A stretch of 64,000 nucleotides of DNA from Pseudomonas sp. DY-1 (GCF_003626975.1 NZ_CP032616.1:372001-436000); one strand, 5' to 3'; positions 1 to 9,388 are shown, counted from the stretch's first letter. Numbers and translations: made by a program. Notes: generated from the letters alone by a model not told the origin.

Positions 1-108
1 TGGAGTGCGGTGGGGATCATCTTCGTGGTGATCAGCCTGGCCGCCACCGCGTTTGGCCTGGGGGCCGGGCGCAACCTGCATGTGGCCGCCCGCAGCGAGC
101 ATCTCTGA
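1..108 (+). CDS. C-terminal end of a membrane protein (partial)
   Basis: The window opens inside a forward reading frame that ends at a TGA at 106-108. Only the last 35 residues are present. They contain one hydrophobic segment (about residues 4-22 of the fragment, rich in Val, Ile, Leu and Ala), then a short basic tail. This fits the last transmembrane helix and cytoplasmic tail of a transporter such as an MFS protein, but the family cannot be decided from this piece. It converges on the LysR gene that follows. Confidence 0.5.
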   Translation, partial: WSAVGIIFVVISLAATAFGLGAGRNLHVAARSEHL

Positions 109-252
109 AGGTCGGCCCAAGTGTCTTCCCACAGTTGGTTTCTGGCGCCAAACCTGGCTCTGGCTCAGAGCCGTAGGCTGGTCTGAGGCCACGAAGCCCA
201 ACGATCCAGCACGCCACGTTGGGCTTCGCAGGGGCAGCGCGAACCTACAGGG

Positions 253-1194
253 TCATTGCGTGCCAGGCCGCCAGTTGGCGTTGAACTGTTCCGCCATCTT
301 CTGCTGGCGGAAGCGCTCGACGATGAAATCGATGAACACGCGGGTCTTGGCCGGCAGCAGTTTCTGCGCGCTGAAGTAGAGCGACAGGCTGCCAGTGTCC
401 ACGTACCAGTCCGGCAGCACGCGCTCCAACGCGCCGCTCTTCAGGTGGGGCAGGGCGTGGACTGTGCTCACCAGGGTCACACCGAGCCCTTGCATGGCCG
501 CATGGCAGGCTGCTTCCGGGTCGGTCATGGCCATGCGCAGCTTCAGCTCGAAGGTCGCCTGGCGATCATCGCGGGTGCGCAACGGCCAGGCACGAACGCG
601 CCCGGTCTGGGGGGAGCGGATGAGGATGCCATCGTGCCGGGCGAGGTCTTCCGGGGAGACGATGGCAGGGCTGCGCGCCAGATACTCCCTGGATGCCAGC
701 AGCACCCGATGTGCCGGTCCCAATTGGCGTGCGATCACTCCGGGCGGCAGTTCGAAGCCACCGCCGATGGCAGCGTCGAAGCCTTCGCCAATCAGGTCTA
801 CGGGACGGTTGTCGAAGTGCCAGTCAGGGATGATCGCCGGGTAGCGGGCAAGGAACTCACCGAGGTGCGGCAGGATGTAATCCCGGCCGAACGACACGCC
901 CATGCTCACCTTCAGGGTGCCCGCCGGTTGGCCCTGGCTGCTGGCGAGGTTCGCCACCGCACCCTGGATGCTCGCCAGCCCTCCACTCACCTCCGCGAGG
1001 AAGCGCTCGCCGGCCTCGGTCAGTGTCAGGCGGCGTGTGCTGCGCAGGAATAGGCGCACGCCGAGGTTGGACTCCAGTCGTGCCACATTCTTGCCTACCG
1101 CGGCGGGTGTCAGGCCCAGGCGCCTTGCGGCTTCGGCAAAGCTGCCGGCCTCGGCGGCGCGCACGAAGCACTCGATGCTGCTGAGGGTTTCCAT
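253..1194 (-). CDS. LysR-family transcriptional regulator
   Basis: A 313-residue protein of normal LysR length. The N-terminus (starting METLSSIECF) carries the winged helix-turn-helix, with FAEAARRLGLTPAAVGKNVA as the recognition region. The rest matches the periplasmic-binding-like effector domain. A start six codons upstream is possible, but the ATG at 1194 gives the canonical LysR N-terminus. The gene is divergent from a short-chain dehydrogenase starting at 1315, the usual LysR arrangement, so it probably controls that gene in response to a small molecule. The ligand cannot be read from the sequence. Confidence 0.9.
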   Translation of the reverse strand: METLSSIECFVRAAEAGSFAEAARRLGLTPAAVGKNVARLESNLGVRLFLRSTRRLTLTEAGERFLAEVSGGLASIQGAVANLASSQGQPAGTLKVSMGVSFGRDYILPHLGEFLARYPAIIPDWHFDNRPVDLIGEGFDAAIGGGFELPPGVIARQLGPAHRVLLASREYLARSPAIVSPEDLARHDGILIRSPQTGRVRAWPLRTRDDRQATFELKLRMAMTDPEAACHAAMQGLGVTLVSTVHALPHLKSGALERVLPDWYVDTGSLSLYFSAQKLLPAKTRVFIDFIVERFRQQKMAEQFNANWRPGTQ

Positions 1195-1205
1195 GGGTTC
1201 TCCAT

Positions 1206-1218
1206 ATACCACTGGTAT
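1206..1218. promoter_or_regulatory. Short palindrome next to the LysR start
   Basis: ATACCA-C-TGGTAT is a perfect inverted repeat 11 bases upstream of the LysR start codon, in the 120-bp region shared with the divergent dehydrogenase. Position and symmetry suit an autoregulatory LysR site. It lacks a clear T-N11-A layout, so this is an inference. Confidence 0.3.
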
Positions 1219-1314
1219 CGACTGAATATAGCGATTACTGGCTTATCGGTTGCGAATAAGGGGTGAATACTGGGGCCGTCTTCCACACAAAACCCCAGTA
1301 TCAGGAGATACCCA

Positions 1315-2064
1315 ATGAGCACTCTGAAAACTCTCGAAGGCAAAGTCGCATTCATCCAGGGCGGTTCCCGCGGTATCGGCGCCGCCATCGCCAGACGCCT
1401 GGCCAATGATGGCGCCGCAGTCGCGCTGACCTACGCCGCGTCCGCCAGCAGCGCCCTTGAAGTGGTCCAGGCAATCGAAGCCGCCGGCGGCCGCGCTATC
1501 GCGATCAAGGCCGATAGCCGAGACGAAAAGGCCATTCGCGCCGCCATCCGCCACACCGTGGAGACTTTCGGCCGACTCGACATCCTGGTGAACAATGCCG
1601 GCGTGCTGGCCGTGGCGCCCATCGAAGAATTCAGCATCGACGACCTCGATCGCACCCTGGACGTCAACGTCCGCAGCGTAGTGATCGCCAGCCAGGAAGC
1701 AGCGCGTGTCATGGGTGACGGCGGCCGCATCATCACCATTGGCAGCACCAACGCCGAGCGCATGCCCTTTGCCGGAGGTTCGGTCTACGCACTGAGCAAG
1801 GCGGCCGTGGCCGGTTTCACCAAGGGCCTGGCCCGTGACCTGGGGCCGCGCGGCATCACCGTCAACAACGTGCAGCCGGGGCCAGTGGATACCGAGATGA
1901 ACCCCGATAACGGCGAGTTCGCCACGTCCCTCAAGCAGTTGATGGCCCTGCCGCGCTACGGTCAGGCTGAGGAAATCGCCAGCTTCGTGGCTTACCTCGC
2001 AGGCCCTGAAGCCGGCTATATCACCGGTGCGAACCTGATGATCGATGGTGGGTTCTCGGCCTGA
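1315..2064 (+). CDS. SDR-family NAD(P)-dependent oxidoreductase
   Basis: A 249-residue classical short-chain dehydrogenase/reductase. The nucleotide-binding glycine motif GGSRGIG lies at about residues 16-22, the NNAG motif follows in the middle, and the catalytic YxxxK is Tyr158-Lys162 in VYALSK. The C-terminus ends in the IDGGFSA signature typical of FabG-like members. AGGAGA precedes the ATG at a good distance. Substrate is unknown; members reduce ketones or oxidise secondary alcohols in the cytoplasm. It is divergent from the LysR gene, its likely regulator. Confidence 0.9.
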   Translation: MSTLKTLEGKVAFIQGGSRGIGAAIARRLANDGAAVALTYAASASSALEVVQAIEAAGGRAIAIKADSRDEKAIRAAIRHTVETFGRLDILVNNAGVLAVAPIEEFSIDDLDRTLDVNVRSVVIASQEAARVMGDGGRIITIGSTNAERMPFAGGSVYALSKAAVAGFTKGLARDLGPRGITVNNVQPGPVDTEMNPDNGEFATSLKQLMALPRYGQAEEIASFVAYLAGPEAGYITGANLMIDGGFSA

Positions 2065-2082
2065 GGACGGGCTGACCAGGTT

Positions 2083-2145
2083 GTAGGAGCGAACTCTGCT
2101 CGCGAACGGTCCGTGCAAGGTTTCGCGAGCAGAGCTCGCTCCTAC
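2083..2145. repeat. REP-type inverted repeat
   Basis: Arms GTAGGAGCGAACTCTGCTCG and CGAGCAGAGCTCGCTCCTAC face each other across a short loop, forming a long imperfect hairpin between two convergent genes. This is the common Pseudomonas REP form. It may also act as a bidirectional terminator. Confidence 0.85.
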
Positions 2146-2226
2146 GAAATGCTGGATCACGCTTCATCGCTCCACCAGCGGAGTCCGGCCTGGCACCGAT
2201 GATGGAAATGAGGAGTGATTTGTACC

Positions 2227-3150
2227 CTACAAGAGCTGGATCAGCTTCTTGCGTAGCGCCTGGTCCGGCTCCTTCCCCCGTCCGGCCTGGAGGTTGTCCA
2301 GCATGTGGCGGGGGTTTCCCGTTCCGGGGATTACGCAGGTCACTGCCGGGTGGCTGAGGCAGAACTTCAGCAAGAGTTGCGACCAGCTCGTGCAGTCGTA
2401 GTCGGCGGCCCATTCCGGTAGTGGTTGCTGCAACAGGTTGCGCAGCAGGTTGCCGCCGCCGAAAGGGCGATTGACCAGCACCGCCACGCCGCGCTCCTGC
2501 GCCAGCGGCAGGATGCGCGCTTCGGCGTCGCGGTCGTTGAGGGCGTAGTTGACCTGCAGGAAGTCCAGCTTCTCGGCGCGCAGCACCTTTTCCAGTTCGC
2601 CGTACGCGCTGGAGGTGTAGTGAGTAACGCCCAGGTAGCGGATTCGGCCTTCCTCCGTCCATTGACGCAGCGTTGTCAGGTGCTCCTCCCAGTCCACCAG
2701 GTTGTGTACCTGCATCAGGTCGATGCGCTGGCGCTGTAGCAGGCGCACGGAGTGTTGCATCTGCTTCACGCCGCCCTGGCGCCCCTGGGTCCAGACCTTG
2801 GTGGCGACGAACGCATGCTCATGGGCCTTCAGCTCGTTCAGCAAGCCGCCGATCACTTCTTCCGCCTGGCCGTACATGGGCGAGCTGTCGATCACCGAGC
2901 CGCCGGCCGCGAAGAGCGCTTCCAGTACCTTGCGGCAGTCGGCCCAGGCTTCGCTGGCATTTCGGGAGATGTCGAATCCCCGGTAGGTGCCGATGCCGAT
3001 CACCGGCAACTGCTCGCCGCTGGAGGGGATGGCACGGCGGCGCAGGGGCTGCTGGCCCATGTTCGCGCCCAGGCTGAATGGGCTCATGGCCAGTAGCGCG
3101 GTGCCGGCGCTGAGGCGTAGGAATTCGGCGCGGGTGATGCCGGTTCTCAT
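2227..3150 (-). CDS. Aldo/keto reductase with an N-terminal export-like signal
   Basis: A 307-residue protein of the aldo/keto reductase superfamily. Residues 1-30 are signal-like: ITRAEFLRLSAG followed by a hydrophobic stretch ending in SLGA. This resembles a Tat leader, but with a single Arg where the twin Arg should be. The catalytic tetrad is visible as Asp88, Tyr93 (PMYG), Lys118 (ATKVW) and His149 (QVHN). It probably reduces an aldehyde or ketone with NAD(P)H. Its ATG overlaps the stop of the upstream transporter (ATGA), so the two genes are translationally coupled. Whether the protein is exported is uncertain because the leader is imperfect. Confidence 0.85.
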   Translation of the reverse strand: MRTGITRAEFLRLSAGTALLAMSPFSLGANMGQQPLRRRAIPSSGEQLPVIGIGTYRGFDISRNASEAWADCRKVLEALFAAGGSVIDSSPMYGQAEEVIGGLLNELKAHEHAFVATKVWTQGRQGGVKQMQHSVRLLQRQRIDLMQVHNLVDWEEHLTTLRQWTEEGRIRYLGVTHYTSSAYGELEKVLRAEKLDFLQVNYALNDRDAEARILPLAQERGVAVLVNRPFGGGNLLRNLLQQPLPEWAADYDCTSWSQLLLKFCLSHPAVTCVIPGTGNPRHMLDNLQAGRGKEPDQALRKKLIQLL

Positions 3151-4439
3151 GGCTTGGCCTCCTGTGAGGTTGCCGGGGATTCAGTGTGCTCATGTCGCAA
3201 GCCGAGACGCCAGCCCAGCGCGGCCCATGCCAGGGCTACACCGGCGCCGACCAGCGCCACCATGGCCGCCGTAAGGCCGATGCCATTGAGCAGCGTGGCG
3301 AGCCAGGCGCTCAGGGCGTCGCCTCCGCGATAGACCACGGTGTCGATGAAGTTCTTCGCCCGGTACTTCTGTTGGGCGCCTAGCGGCACGAAGAGCATTT
3401 CCCGTCCCGGTCGCACGAAGGCGTATTCGCCCACCCGGCGCAGCACCATCACCGCAGCCAGTACGGCGAACTGCGGCAGCAGCGCGAGGGCGAGGAAACC
3501 CAGGGCCACCAGCAGCGGCACCACCGCCAGCAGCGCACCGACGCCGAAGCGCTGGGCAACGCGCCCGGCGATGAACAACTGACAGGCCAGGGATAGGGCT
3601 TGCACGGTGAAGTCGATCAGGGCGAAGACGCGTACCTGCTGCTGGCTGTCGGGGAACAGCGCGGCCACCAGGCGGGCCTGTTCGAAGTAGAGGAAGGTGC
3701 TGGTGCAGGAGAGCAGCAGGACGAACGCGCAGATCCCAAGCAGATAGGGCGAACCCAGCACCAGGCTGATTCCGGCGAAGGGATTGCCGGGCACCGGGCG
3801 TTCCGGGGGTTCGCTTTCCGCACCTGGCCGTCCGGCACCGCCACTGGCGCGCCACGTCATCAGATAGCGGCGCAGGGCCAATGTGGGCAGCAGGAAGATC
3901 GCGGCCAGTACCAGCAATCCGGCAGTACCAGCGTCACTTACCAGCAGCCCTCCCAGCAGCGGACCTATCAGGCCGCCCAGGCTGGCGCCGGCGGCAATGG
4001 AGGGGAACAGTCGTTTCGATTGCCGACGGTCGAAAACGTCAGCCAGCAGGCTCCAGGCCAGCGACACCACGAACAGGTTGTAGACCGATAGCCAGACGTA
4101 GAAAGCTCGCGCCGCCCATAGCGGGTCCGGCGTGCGCCACAGGAGCCAGGCGAAGCCCAGCAGGTTGCTGGCGAAGAACAGGTAGACACAGTCGACGAAG
4201 ATCCGTCGCGGGACTCGCGCACTGAGCCAACCATAGGCCGGTACCGCCAGCAGCATGGCAATGAAAGTCGCGCTGAACAGCCATTGCAGGTTTTCCACGC
4301 CGCCGGCGATTCCCATGGTCTCGCGCACCGGCCGCAGCATGAAGTAGCCGCAAAACAGACACAGCAGCAGGGCGAAGGCGGCCAGGGCCGGAGCCAGTTC
4401 ACCGGCCCTGGCATGGATGGCGCGGTGGAGCGGGGACAT
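3147..4439 (-). CDS. MFS / NTP-NDP exchange-type membrane transporter
   Basis: A 430-residue polytopic membrane protein with about 12 hydrophobic segments. The first helix region includes the motif YFMLRPVRETMG, seen in bacterial relatives of ATP/ADP translocases and in a group of MFS proteins. RVPRRIF follows helix 2, as in MFS loop 2-3. The start at 4439 (MSPLHRAIH) sits just before the first hydrophobic segment; the frame is open further upstream into the 4500-4616 repeats, which is unlikely to be coding. The substrate is not known. Overlap with the aldo/keto reductase suggests a joint role. Confidence 0.75.
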   Translation of the reverse strand: MSPLHRAIHARAGELAPALAAFALLLCLFCGYFMLRPVRETMGIAGGVENLQWLFSATFIAMLLAVPAYGWLSARVPRRIFVDCVYLFFASNLLGFAWLLWRTPDPLWAARAFYVWLSVYNLFVVSLAWSLLADVFDRRQSKRLFPSIAAGASLGGLIGPLLGGLLVSDAGTAGLLVLAAIFLLPTLALRRYLMTWRASGGAGRPGAESEPPERPVPGNPFAGISLVLGSPYLLGICAFVLLLSCTSTFLYFEQARLVAALFPDSQQQVRVFALIDFTVQALSLACQLFIAGRVAQRFGVGALLAVVPLLVALGFLALALLPQFAVLAAVMVLRRVGEYAFVRPGREMLFVPLGAQQKYRAKNFIDTVVYRGGDALSAWLATLLNGIGLTAAMVALVGAGVALAWAALGWRLGLRHEHTESPATSQEAKP

Positions 4440-4499
4440 GGCGTTGGTTCGTGTGGGGTGGTCTGGTGGTTTTAGACCATGCTGGAGCGGGGTGCCGGC

Positions 4500-4616
4500 G
4501 TGCGTCACCCCTCTACCTCTGGGAGAGGGGCCGGGGGTGATGGAAGACCCAGGCTGGCAGGGCGCTTGATAGGCAGACCGTCGGCCTGCTTGGCGAATGA
4601 ATTCGCCCCTACAGGG
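4500..4616. repeat. Small hairpin plus half REP sequence
   Basis: The intergenic region between aauR and the transporter gene holds a hairpin of CCCCTCT...AGAGGGG type at about 4505-4530. Near 4592-4612 is a single REP arm reading GAATTCGCCCCTAC. Both resemble repeats found elsewhere in this window (10230-10331 and 28916-29010). No gene is seen here. Confidence 0.6.
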
Positions 4617-4630
4617 TTGTTCGCGCCGTC

Positions 4631-5953
4631 CTACAGCCCGTACTTCTTCACCTTGTCGAACAGCGTGGTCTTGGCCATACCGAGGGCGATGCAGGCCTGG
4701 CTGAGGTTGCCGCCGTGGCGTTCCAGGGCGGCGCTGAGCAGGGACTTCTCGAAGGCTTCCACCGCTTCGGCGAAGCGCGGTTCGTTGCCGTCCGGTGTCT
4801 GGCCACTTTTCTTGAACACCGGCAATCCGAGGGCGAAGCGTTCGGCGACGTTGCGCAGTTCGCGCACGTTGCCGGGCCAGTCGTGGGCCATCAGCGCGGA
4901 GACGGTGGCGTTGTCCAGCTCTGGGGCTGCGCGGTCGAAGCGCAAGGTGGAGAGCTGCAGGAAGTGCTCGAACAGCAGCAGGATGTCTTCGCGGCGATCG
5001 CGTAGCGGCGGCAGCTCCAGGGTCACTACGTTGAGCCGATAGTAGAGGTCGCTGCGGAAACGCCCGGCGCGGCCTTCCTCGTCCAGATCGAACTTGGTGG
5101 CGGCGATCACGCGGCAGTCCACTGGAACCGATTGGTTGGAACCGAGACGCTCCAGGGTCTGCTCCTGCAGCACACGGAGGAACTTGATCTGCAGGTTGAG
5201 CGGCATGCTCTCGATTTCGTCGAGGAACAAGGTGCCCTGGTGGGCATGCTCGATCTTGCCGATACGACGCTTGCCGGCGCCGGTGAATGCGTGGGCCTCG
5301 TGGCCGAAGATTTCGCTGTCGAACAGGTTCTCTGGCAGGCCGCCGCAGTTGAGCGCGACGAACTGCTTCGACTGGCGCCGGCTGAAGTCGTGCAGGCAAC
5401 GGGCAACCAGTTCCTTGCCGGTACCGGTCTCACCTTCGATCAGCACGTTGGCTGAGGTGTCGGCGACATTGGCGATCAGTTCCCGCAGGGCCTGGATGGC
5501 CGGCGAGCGACCGATGATGCGCTGCTCCAGAGACTGCCGCCCGGCCAGTTGCCGGCGCAGGCTCGACACTTCGCGGGCCAGCGCGCGTTGCTCCAGGGCG
5601 CGGCGCGCGACGTCCACCAGGCGCTCGGGGGAAAAGGGTTTCTCCATGAAGTCGTAGGCGCCGTCGCGCATGGCCTGCACCGCCATGGTGATGTCGCCGT
5701 GGCCGGTGATCAGCACCACCGGCAGGCTGCGGTCGCGGGACTTCAGGCGTTCCAGCAACGTCAGGCCATCCATGCCGGGCAGGCGGATATCGCTGATGAC
5801 GATGCCGGCGAAATCCTCGCCCACCCGGGCCAGGGCTTCTTCGGCGCTGCCGACCCCGATGCTGGGGATGTCTTCCAGGGCCAGCGCCTGCTGGCAACCC
5901 ATCAGGACGTGGGGGTCGTCTTCGACGATGAGGACGCTGAGGGGTTCTGTCAT
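4631..5953 (-). CDS. aauR: Sigma-54-dependent response regulator AauR
   Basis: A 440-residue NtrC/DctD-type regulator. The REC domain spans residues 1-125 with phospho-acceptor Asp55 (ISDIRLPG) and Lys at the KPF motif. The AAA+ domain has Walker A GETGTGKE near residue 172 and Walker B GTLFLDEIE. The C-terminus carries a Fis-type helix-turn-helix ending KTTLFDKVKKYGL. The sigma-54 contact loop reads HAFTGA rather than GAFTGA. It overlaps aauS by ATGA and sits beside the aat transporter genes, which identifies it as AauR. It activates RNA polymerase-sigma54 at acidic amino acid uptake genes. C4-dicarboxylate regulator DctD is the closest alternative by domain architecture. Confidence 0.88.
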   Translation of the reverse strand: MTEPLSVLIVEDDPHVLMGCQQALALEDIPSIGVGSAEEALARVGEDFAGIVISDIRLPGMDGLTLLERLKSRDRSLPVVLITGHGDITMAVQAMRDGAYDFMEKPFSPERLVDVARRALEQRALAREVSSLRRQLAGRQSLEQRIIGRSPAIQALRELIANVADTSANVLIEGETGTGKELVARCLHDFSRRQSKQFVALNCGGLPENLFDSEIFGHEAHAFTGAGKRRIGKIEHAHQGTLFLDEIESMPLNLQIKFLRVLQEQTLERLGSNQSVPVDCRVIAATKFDLDEEGRAGRFRSDLYYRLNVVTLELPPLRDRREDILLLFEHFLQLSTLRFDRAAPELDNATVSALMAHDWPGNVRELRNVAERFALGLPVFKKSGQTPDGNEPRFAEAVEAFEKSLLSAALERHGGNLSQACIALGMAKTTLFDKVKKYGL

Positions 5954-7860
5954 GGGGCTGGGCTCACGGATTCGTCGGGGCTTTCCAGCAGCGGCAGGCA
6001 GAGTTCGAAGGCGGTGCCGCCGCTTTCCGGGTGATGGGCCGCCAGACTCCCGCCAGCGGCCGTGGCCAGGCTGGCGGAGAGGGTCAGGCCAAGGCCCAGG
6101 CCGTGTTCGCCGGGCTTGGTGGTGAAGAAGGGCTCGAACAGGTGCACGCGGTTGACCGGGTCGATGCCGGGACCGTTGTCGCGCACCTGCAGACGATAGG
6201 TACTGCCATCGGACACGCCGCTTAGCCACAGCTGGCAGTCGGTCTGGCCGGACATGGCGTCCAGCGCGTTGGCGATGAGGTTGACCAGAATCTGCTCCAG
6301 TCGGGTCTGGTCGATGGCCAGCAGCACGTCGGCGAAGTCGCGGTGCAGTGTGAGCGGTGTGCGCTCCAGGCGGGTATGCAGGAGGAAGAGGGCGGCATCC
6401 ACCGCCTTGCCCAGGTGTGCCACGCCGTGGTCGTCGGAGCGCCGGGCGAAGGCGCGCAGGCTGGCGGTGATGCGGCCCATGCGGTCGACCAGTTCGTTGA
6501 TTGCCGCGAGATTGGTGCTGGCGGTTTCCAGGGCGCCTCGGGCCAGGAAGCGCACGGTATTGCCGGAGAGGGTACGCAGCGCAGCGAGGGGCTGGTTGAG
6601 TTCGTGGGCGATGCTGGTGGACATCTGCCCGATCACTGCCAGCTTGCCGGCCTGCACCAGCCCATCCTGGGCCTTGCGCAGGTTGTCTTCGGTCTGCTTG
6701 CGTTCGCGGATTTCCGCCAGCAGGCGGCTGTTGCTGGCACGCAGGTCCTGGGTACGTTCGGCGATCTTGCGTTCCAGTTCGTTGTTGGCCGCCAGCAGCG
6801 CCTCGCGGGCCGCGAGGCGGGTGGCGATGACCTTGCGTCGTTCGTTCCAGGCAATCAGCAGGAATGCCAGCAGAGCAAAGCCGACGGCGGCGAGCATGCC
6901 CTGGATCACCGCTTCGCGGCGCAGGTCGGCTAGCGGGGAGAGCAGGGTGAAATGCCAGGGTGTGTCGTTGAGGGTGCGGGTCTGTGCCAGATAGGCGACT
7001 TCGCCTTCCTGTTCGCCCTGGGGGCCACTGGCGGCAAAGCTGATGGCCTCCAGCCCTTCGCCCAAAACCTCGCGAGAGCGCGGCTCCCATTCGTTCAGCG
7101 CCCACCAGTAGTACTGCAGGCTACGGGCCAGGCGTTCCTTGTCCTCGGCCGAGAGCGGACGCACGGCCTTCATGCGCAGGGCAGGATCGCTGGACAGGAT
7201 GATGATGCCGTTCTCGTCGCTGACGAAGGCTTGCAGGCGGGCCTTTTCCCAGCGTTCCTGCAGGGCTTCGAGCTTCACCTTGACCACCGCCACGCCGATG
7301 ATCCGGCCCTGGTAGCGCAAGCCGTGGGCGAGGTAGTAACCGGCCTCCCCCGTGGTGCTGCCGATGCCATAGAAACGGCCGGGTCGGCCTTGCACCGCTA
7401 CCTGGAAGTAGGCGCGGAACGAGAGGTCCTCTCCCAGGTAGCTGTCGGAGTCGCGCCAGTTGCTGGTGGCCAGCACGCGGCCGTTGGTGTCCAGCAGGTA
7501 GATGGCGCGGGCGCCGCTGCGGCGGTTCAGGCCTTCGAGGTAGTCGTTGACCAGATTGCGTCGGTACGGGGTGGGGTTCAGCAGCAGGTGACTGACGCTG
7601 GACTCCAGCTCCAGCAGGCTGGGCAGGTAGGTGTAGCGGTTGATTTCGCTTTCCACGGCACGGGCGTGGAGTTCCAGCTGGCGCTCGCCGTTATCCCGCA
7701 GGTGGCGGATGCCCGACACTTCGCTGAGGTGATAGCCGATATAGCCGAAGCCCAGCATGCACAGGAGCAATAGCAGGAACAGCAGCAGATGGCGGAACAG
7801 GCGCGGTTTCACGGTCAATGCGGGCGGCACGGCGCGGAGGCTGGCGGTAGGGCATTGCAT
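5950..7860 (-). CDS. aauS: Sensor histidine kinase AauS
   Basis: A membrane histidine kinase of 636 residues. Transmembrane helix 1 lies at about residues 22-42. A large periplasmic sensor domain of the dCache type follows, then transmembrane helix 2 near 320-340 and a coiled-coil linker rich in Arg and Glu. The H-box SIAHELNQPLAALR has its His near 416, and the ATPase domain has DNGPGIDP and GLGLGLTLS. ATGs at 7869, 7863 and 7860 are all possible starts. The frame stays open upstream, but it runs into a REP hairpin. AauS senses acidic amino acids and phosphorylates AauR; the genes overlap by ATGA. Confidence 0.87.
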   Translation of the reverse strand: MQCPTASLRAVPPALTVKPRLFRHLLLFLLLLLCMLGFGYIGYHLSEVSGIRHLRDNGERQLELHARAVESEINRYTYLPSLLELESSVSHLLLNPTPYRRNLVNDYLEGLNRRSGARAIYLLDTNGRVLATSNWRDSDSYLGEDLSFRAYFQVAVQGRPGRFYGIGSTTGEAGYYLAHGLRYQGRIIGVAVVKVKLEALQERWEKARLQAFVSDENGIIILSSDPALRMKAVRPLSAEDKERLARSLQYYWWALNEWEPRSREVLGEGLEAISFAASGPQGEQEGEVAYLAQTRTLNDTPWHFTLLSPLADLRREAVIQGMLAAVGFALLAFLLIAWNERRKVIATRLAAREALLAANNELERKIAERTQDLRASNSRLLAEIRERKQTEDNLRKAQDGLVQAGKLAVIGQMSTSIAHELNQPLAALRTLSGNTVRFLARGALETASTNLAAINELVDRMGRITASLRAFARRSDDHGVAHLGKAVDAALFLLHTRLERTPLTLHRDFADVLLAIDQTRLEQILVNLIANALDAMSGQTDCQLWLSGVSDGSTYRLQVRDNGPGIDPVNRVHLFEPFFTTKPGEHGLGLGLTLSASLATAAGGSLAAHHPESGGTAFELCLPLLESPDESVSPAP

Positions 7861-7922
7861 CATAGACATCCGGGCCGTTCCAGTCGCCGCCACGGACGGG
7901 CGCCGAGTGGTGGAGTGGGACC

Positions 7923-7981
7923 GTAGGAGCCAGCTCGCTGGCGAAGTGCTCGGGGCCATTCGCGAGCAAGCTCGCTCCTAC
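7923..7981. repeat. REP-type inverted repeat
   Basis: GTAGGAGCCAGCTCGCTGGC and CGAGCAAGCTCGCTCCTAC flank a short loop. It lies between aatP and aauS, immediately after the aatP stop, and may terminate or stabilise the aat transcript. Together with 2083-2145 and 18988-19041 it forms one repeat family. Confidence 0.85.
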
Positions 7982-7988
7982 AGGTGCA

Positions 7989-8723
7989 TCAGTGCTGGAG
8001 GATCTTCGCGAGGAACTGCTGGGCGCGATCGGAACGGGCGTTGACGTCACCGAAGAACTCGTCCTTGGCACAGTCTTCGACGATCTGTCCGCGATCCATG
8101 AAGATCACCCGGTCGGCCACCTTGCGTGCGAAGCCCATCTCGTGGGTCACGCACATCATGGTCATGCCTTCCTGGGCGAGCTCGACCATCACGTCCAGCA
8201 CTTCGTTGACCATTTCCGGGTCCAGCGCCGATGTGGGTTCGTCGAACAGCATCACCACCGGGTCCATGGCCAGGGCGCGGGCGATGGCGACGCGTTGCTG
8301 CTGGCCGCCGGAGAGTTGGCCAGGGTGCTTGTGGGCATGGGCCTTGAGGCCGACGCGGTCGAGCAGCTTGAGGCCTTTCTCCAGGGCCTCGTCCTTGTTG
8401 CGGCCGAGCACCTTGGTCTGGGCGATGGTCAGGTTCTCGGTGATGGACAGGTGCGGGAACAGCTCGAAGTGCTGGAACACCATGCCGACGCGGGAGCGCA
8501 GCTTGGGCAGGTTGGTGGCCTTGTCGGCGATGGAGGTTCCGTCGACCACGATGTCGCCTTTCTGGAAGGGCTCCAGCGCGTTCACACACTTGATCAGGGT
8601 GGATTTGCCCGAGCCCGAGGGGCCGCACACCACCACCACTTCACCTTTCTTCACGTTGGTGCTGCAGTCGGTCAGCACCTGGAAGTCCCCGTACCACTTG
8701 TTGACGTTCTTGATGGAAATCAT
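7989..8723 (-). CDS. aatP: Acidic amino acid ABC transporter ATPase AatP (GltL-like)
   Basis: A 244-residue ABC ATPase of the polar amino acid group. Walker [10 protein letters not shown] is at residues 34-42, the signature LSGGQQQR near 139, Walker [11 protein letters not shown] follows, and the H-loop is VTHEMGFA. It powers import of glutamate, aspartate and probably glutamine and asparagine through AatQ-AatM. The start overlaps the aatM stop by ATGA. The reading frame is open upstream inside aatM, but [12 protein letters not shown] is the family N-terminus. Confidence 0.92.
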   Translation of the reverse strand: MISIKNVNKWYGDFQVLTDCSTNVKKGEVVVVCGPSGSGKSTLIKCVNALEPFQKGDIVVDGTSIADKATNLPKLRSRVGMVFQHFELFPHLSITENLTIAQTKVLGRNKDEALEKGLKLLDRVGLKAHAHKHPGQLSGGQQQRVAIARALAMDPVVMLFDEPTSALDPEMVNEVLDVMVELAQEGMTMMCVTHEMGFARKVADRVIFMDRGQIVEDCAKDEFFGDVNARSDRAQQFLAKILQH

Positions 8724-9388
8724 ACGGCTAACCTTTTCTGCAGGAGTTTGACCAACTGGGAAGCGATGAAGCTGACGCTGAAGTAGACCAGGCCGGCGAA
8801 GATGAGGAACTCGTGCGGTTGGCCGATGATGTCGCCACGGGAACGGGCGGCATTGAGGAAGTCCATCAGGCCCACGGTGTAAACCAGCGAGGTGTCCTGG
8901 AACAGGATGATGCTTTGCTGCAGGAGCAGCGGGGTCATCTTGCGGAAGGCCTGGGGCAGGATGATCAGTCGCATGCTCTGGCCATAGGTCATGCCGAGCG
9001 CCGAGGCCGCACCCATCTGGCCCTTCGGGATGGCCTGGATGCCGGCGCGGACGATTTCGCAGAAATACGCCGCCTCGAACATCATGAAGGCCACCAGGCA
9101 CGAGGTGAACGCACCGATGGGCGTGTCTTCACCGGTGATCGCGCGCAGCAGGAAAGGCACTGCGAAGTAGAACCAGGTGATCACCAGCAGCAGTGGGATG
9201 GAGCGGAAGTAGTTGACGTAAAGCCCGGCAATCTTCGACAGCAGCGGGTTGTGCGACAGGCGCATGAGGGCCAGGACGGTACCCAGCGCAACGCCACCGA
9301 CGACGCCAAGCACCATCAGCTTGAGGGTCATCAGCAGGCCGTCGGCGAGGCCCGGCAGCGCAGGGATGATCGCGGAGAAATCCATCAT
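8720..9388 (-). CDS. aatM: Acidic amino acid ABC transporter permease AatM (GltK-like)
   Basis: A 222-residue inner-membrane permease of the His/Glu/Gln/Arg/opine group. It has about five hydrophobic helices and the cytoplasmic EAA-type loop [20 protein letters not shown], the docking site for the AatP ATPase. It pairs with AatQ. Two adjacent ATG codons (9388 and 9385) are available; the first overlaps the aatQ stop by ATGA. Confidence 0.92.
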   Translation of the reverse strand: MMDFSAIIPALPGLADGLLMTLKLMVLGVVGGVALGTVLALMRLSHNPLLSKIAGLYVNYFRSIPLLLVITWFYFAVPFLLRAITGEDTPIGAFTSCLVAFMMFEAAYFCEIVRAGIQAIPKGQMGAASALGMTYGQSMRLIILPQAFRKMTPLLLQQSIILFQDTSLVYTVGLMDFLNAARSRGDIIGQPHEFLIFAGLVYFSVSFIASQLVKLLQKRLAV

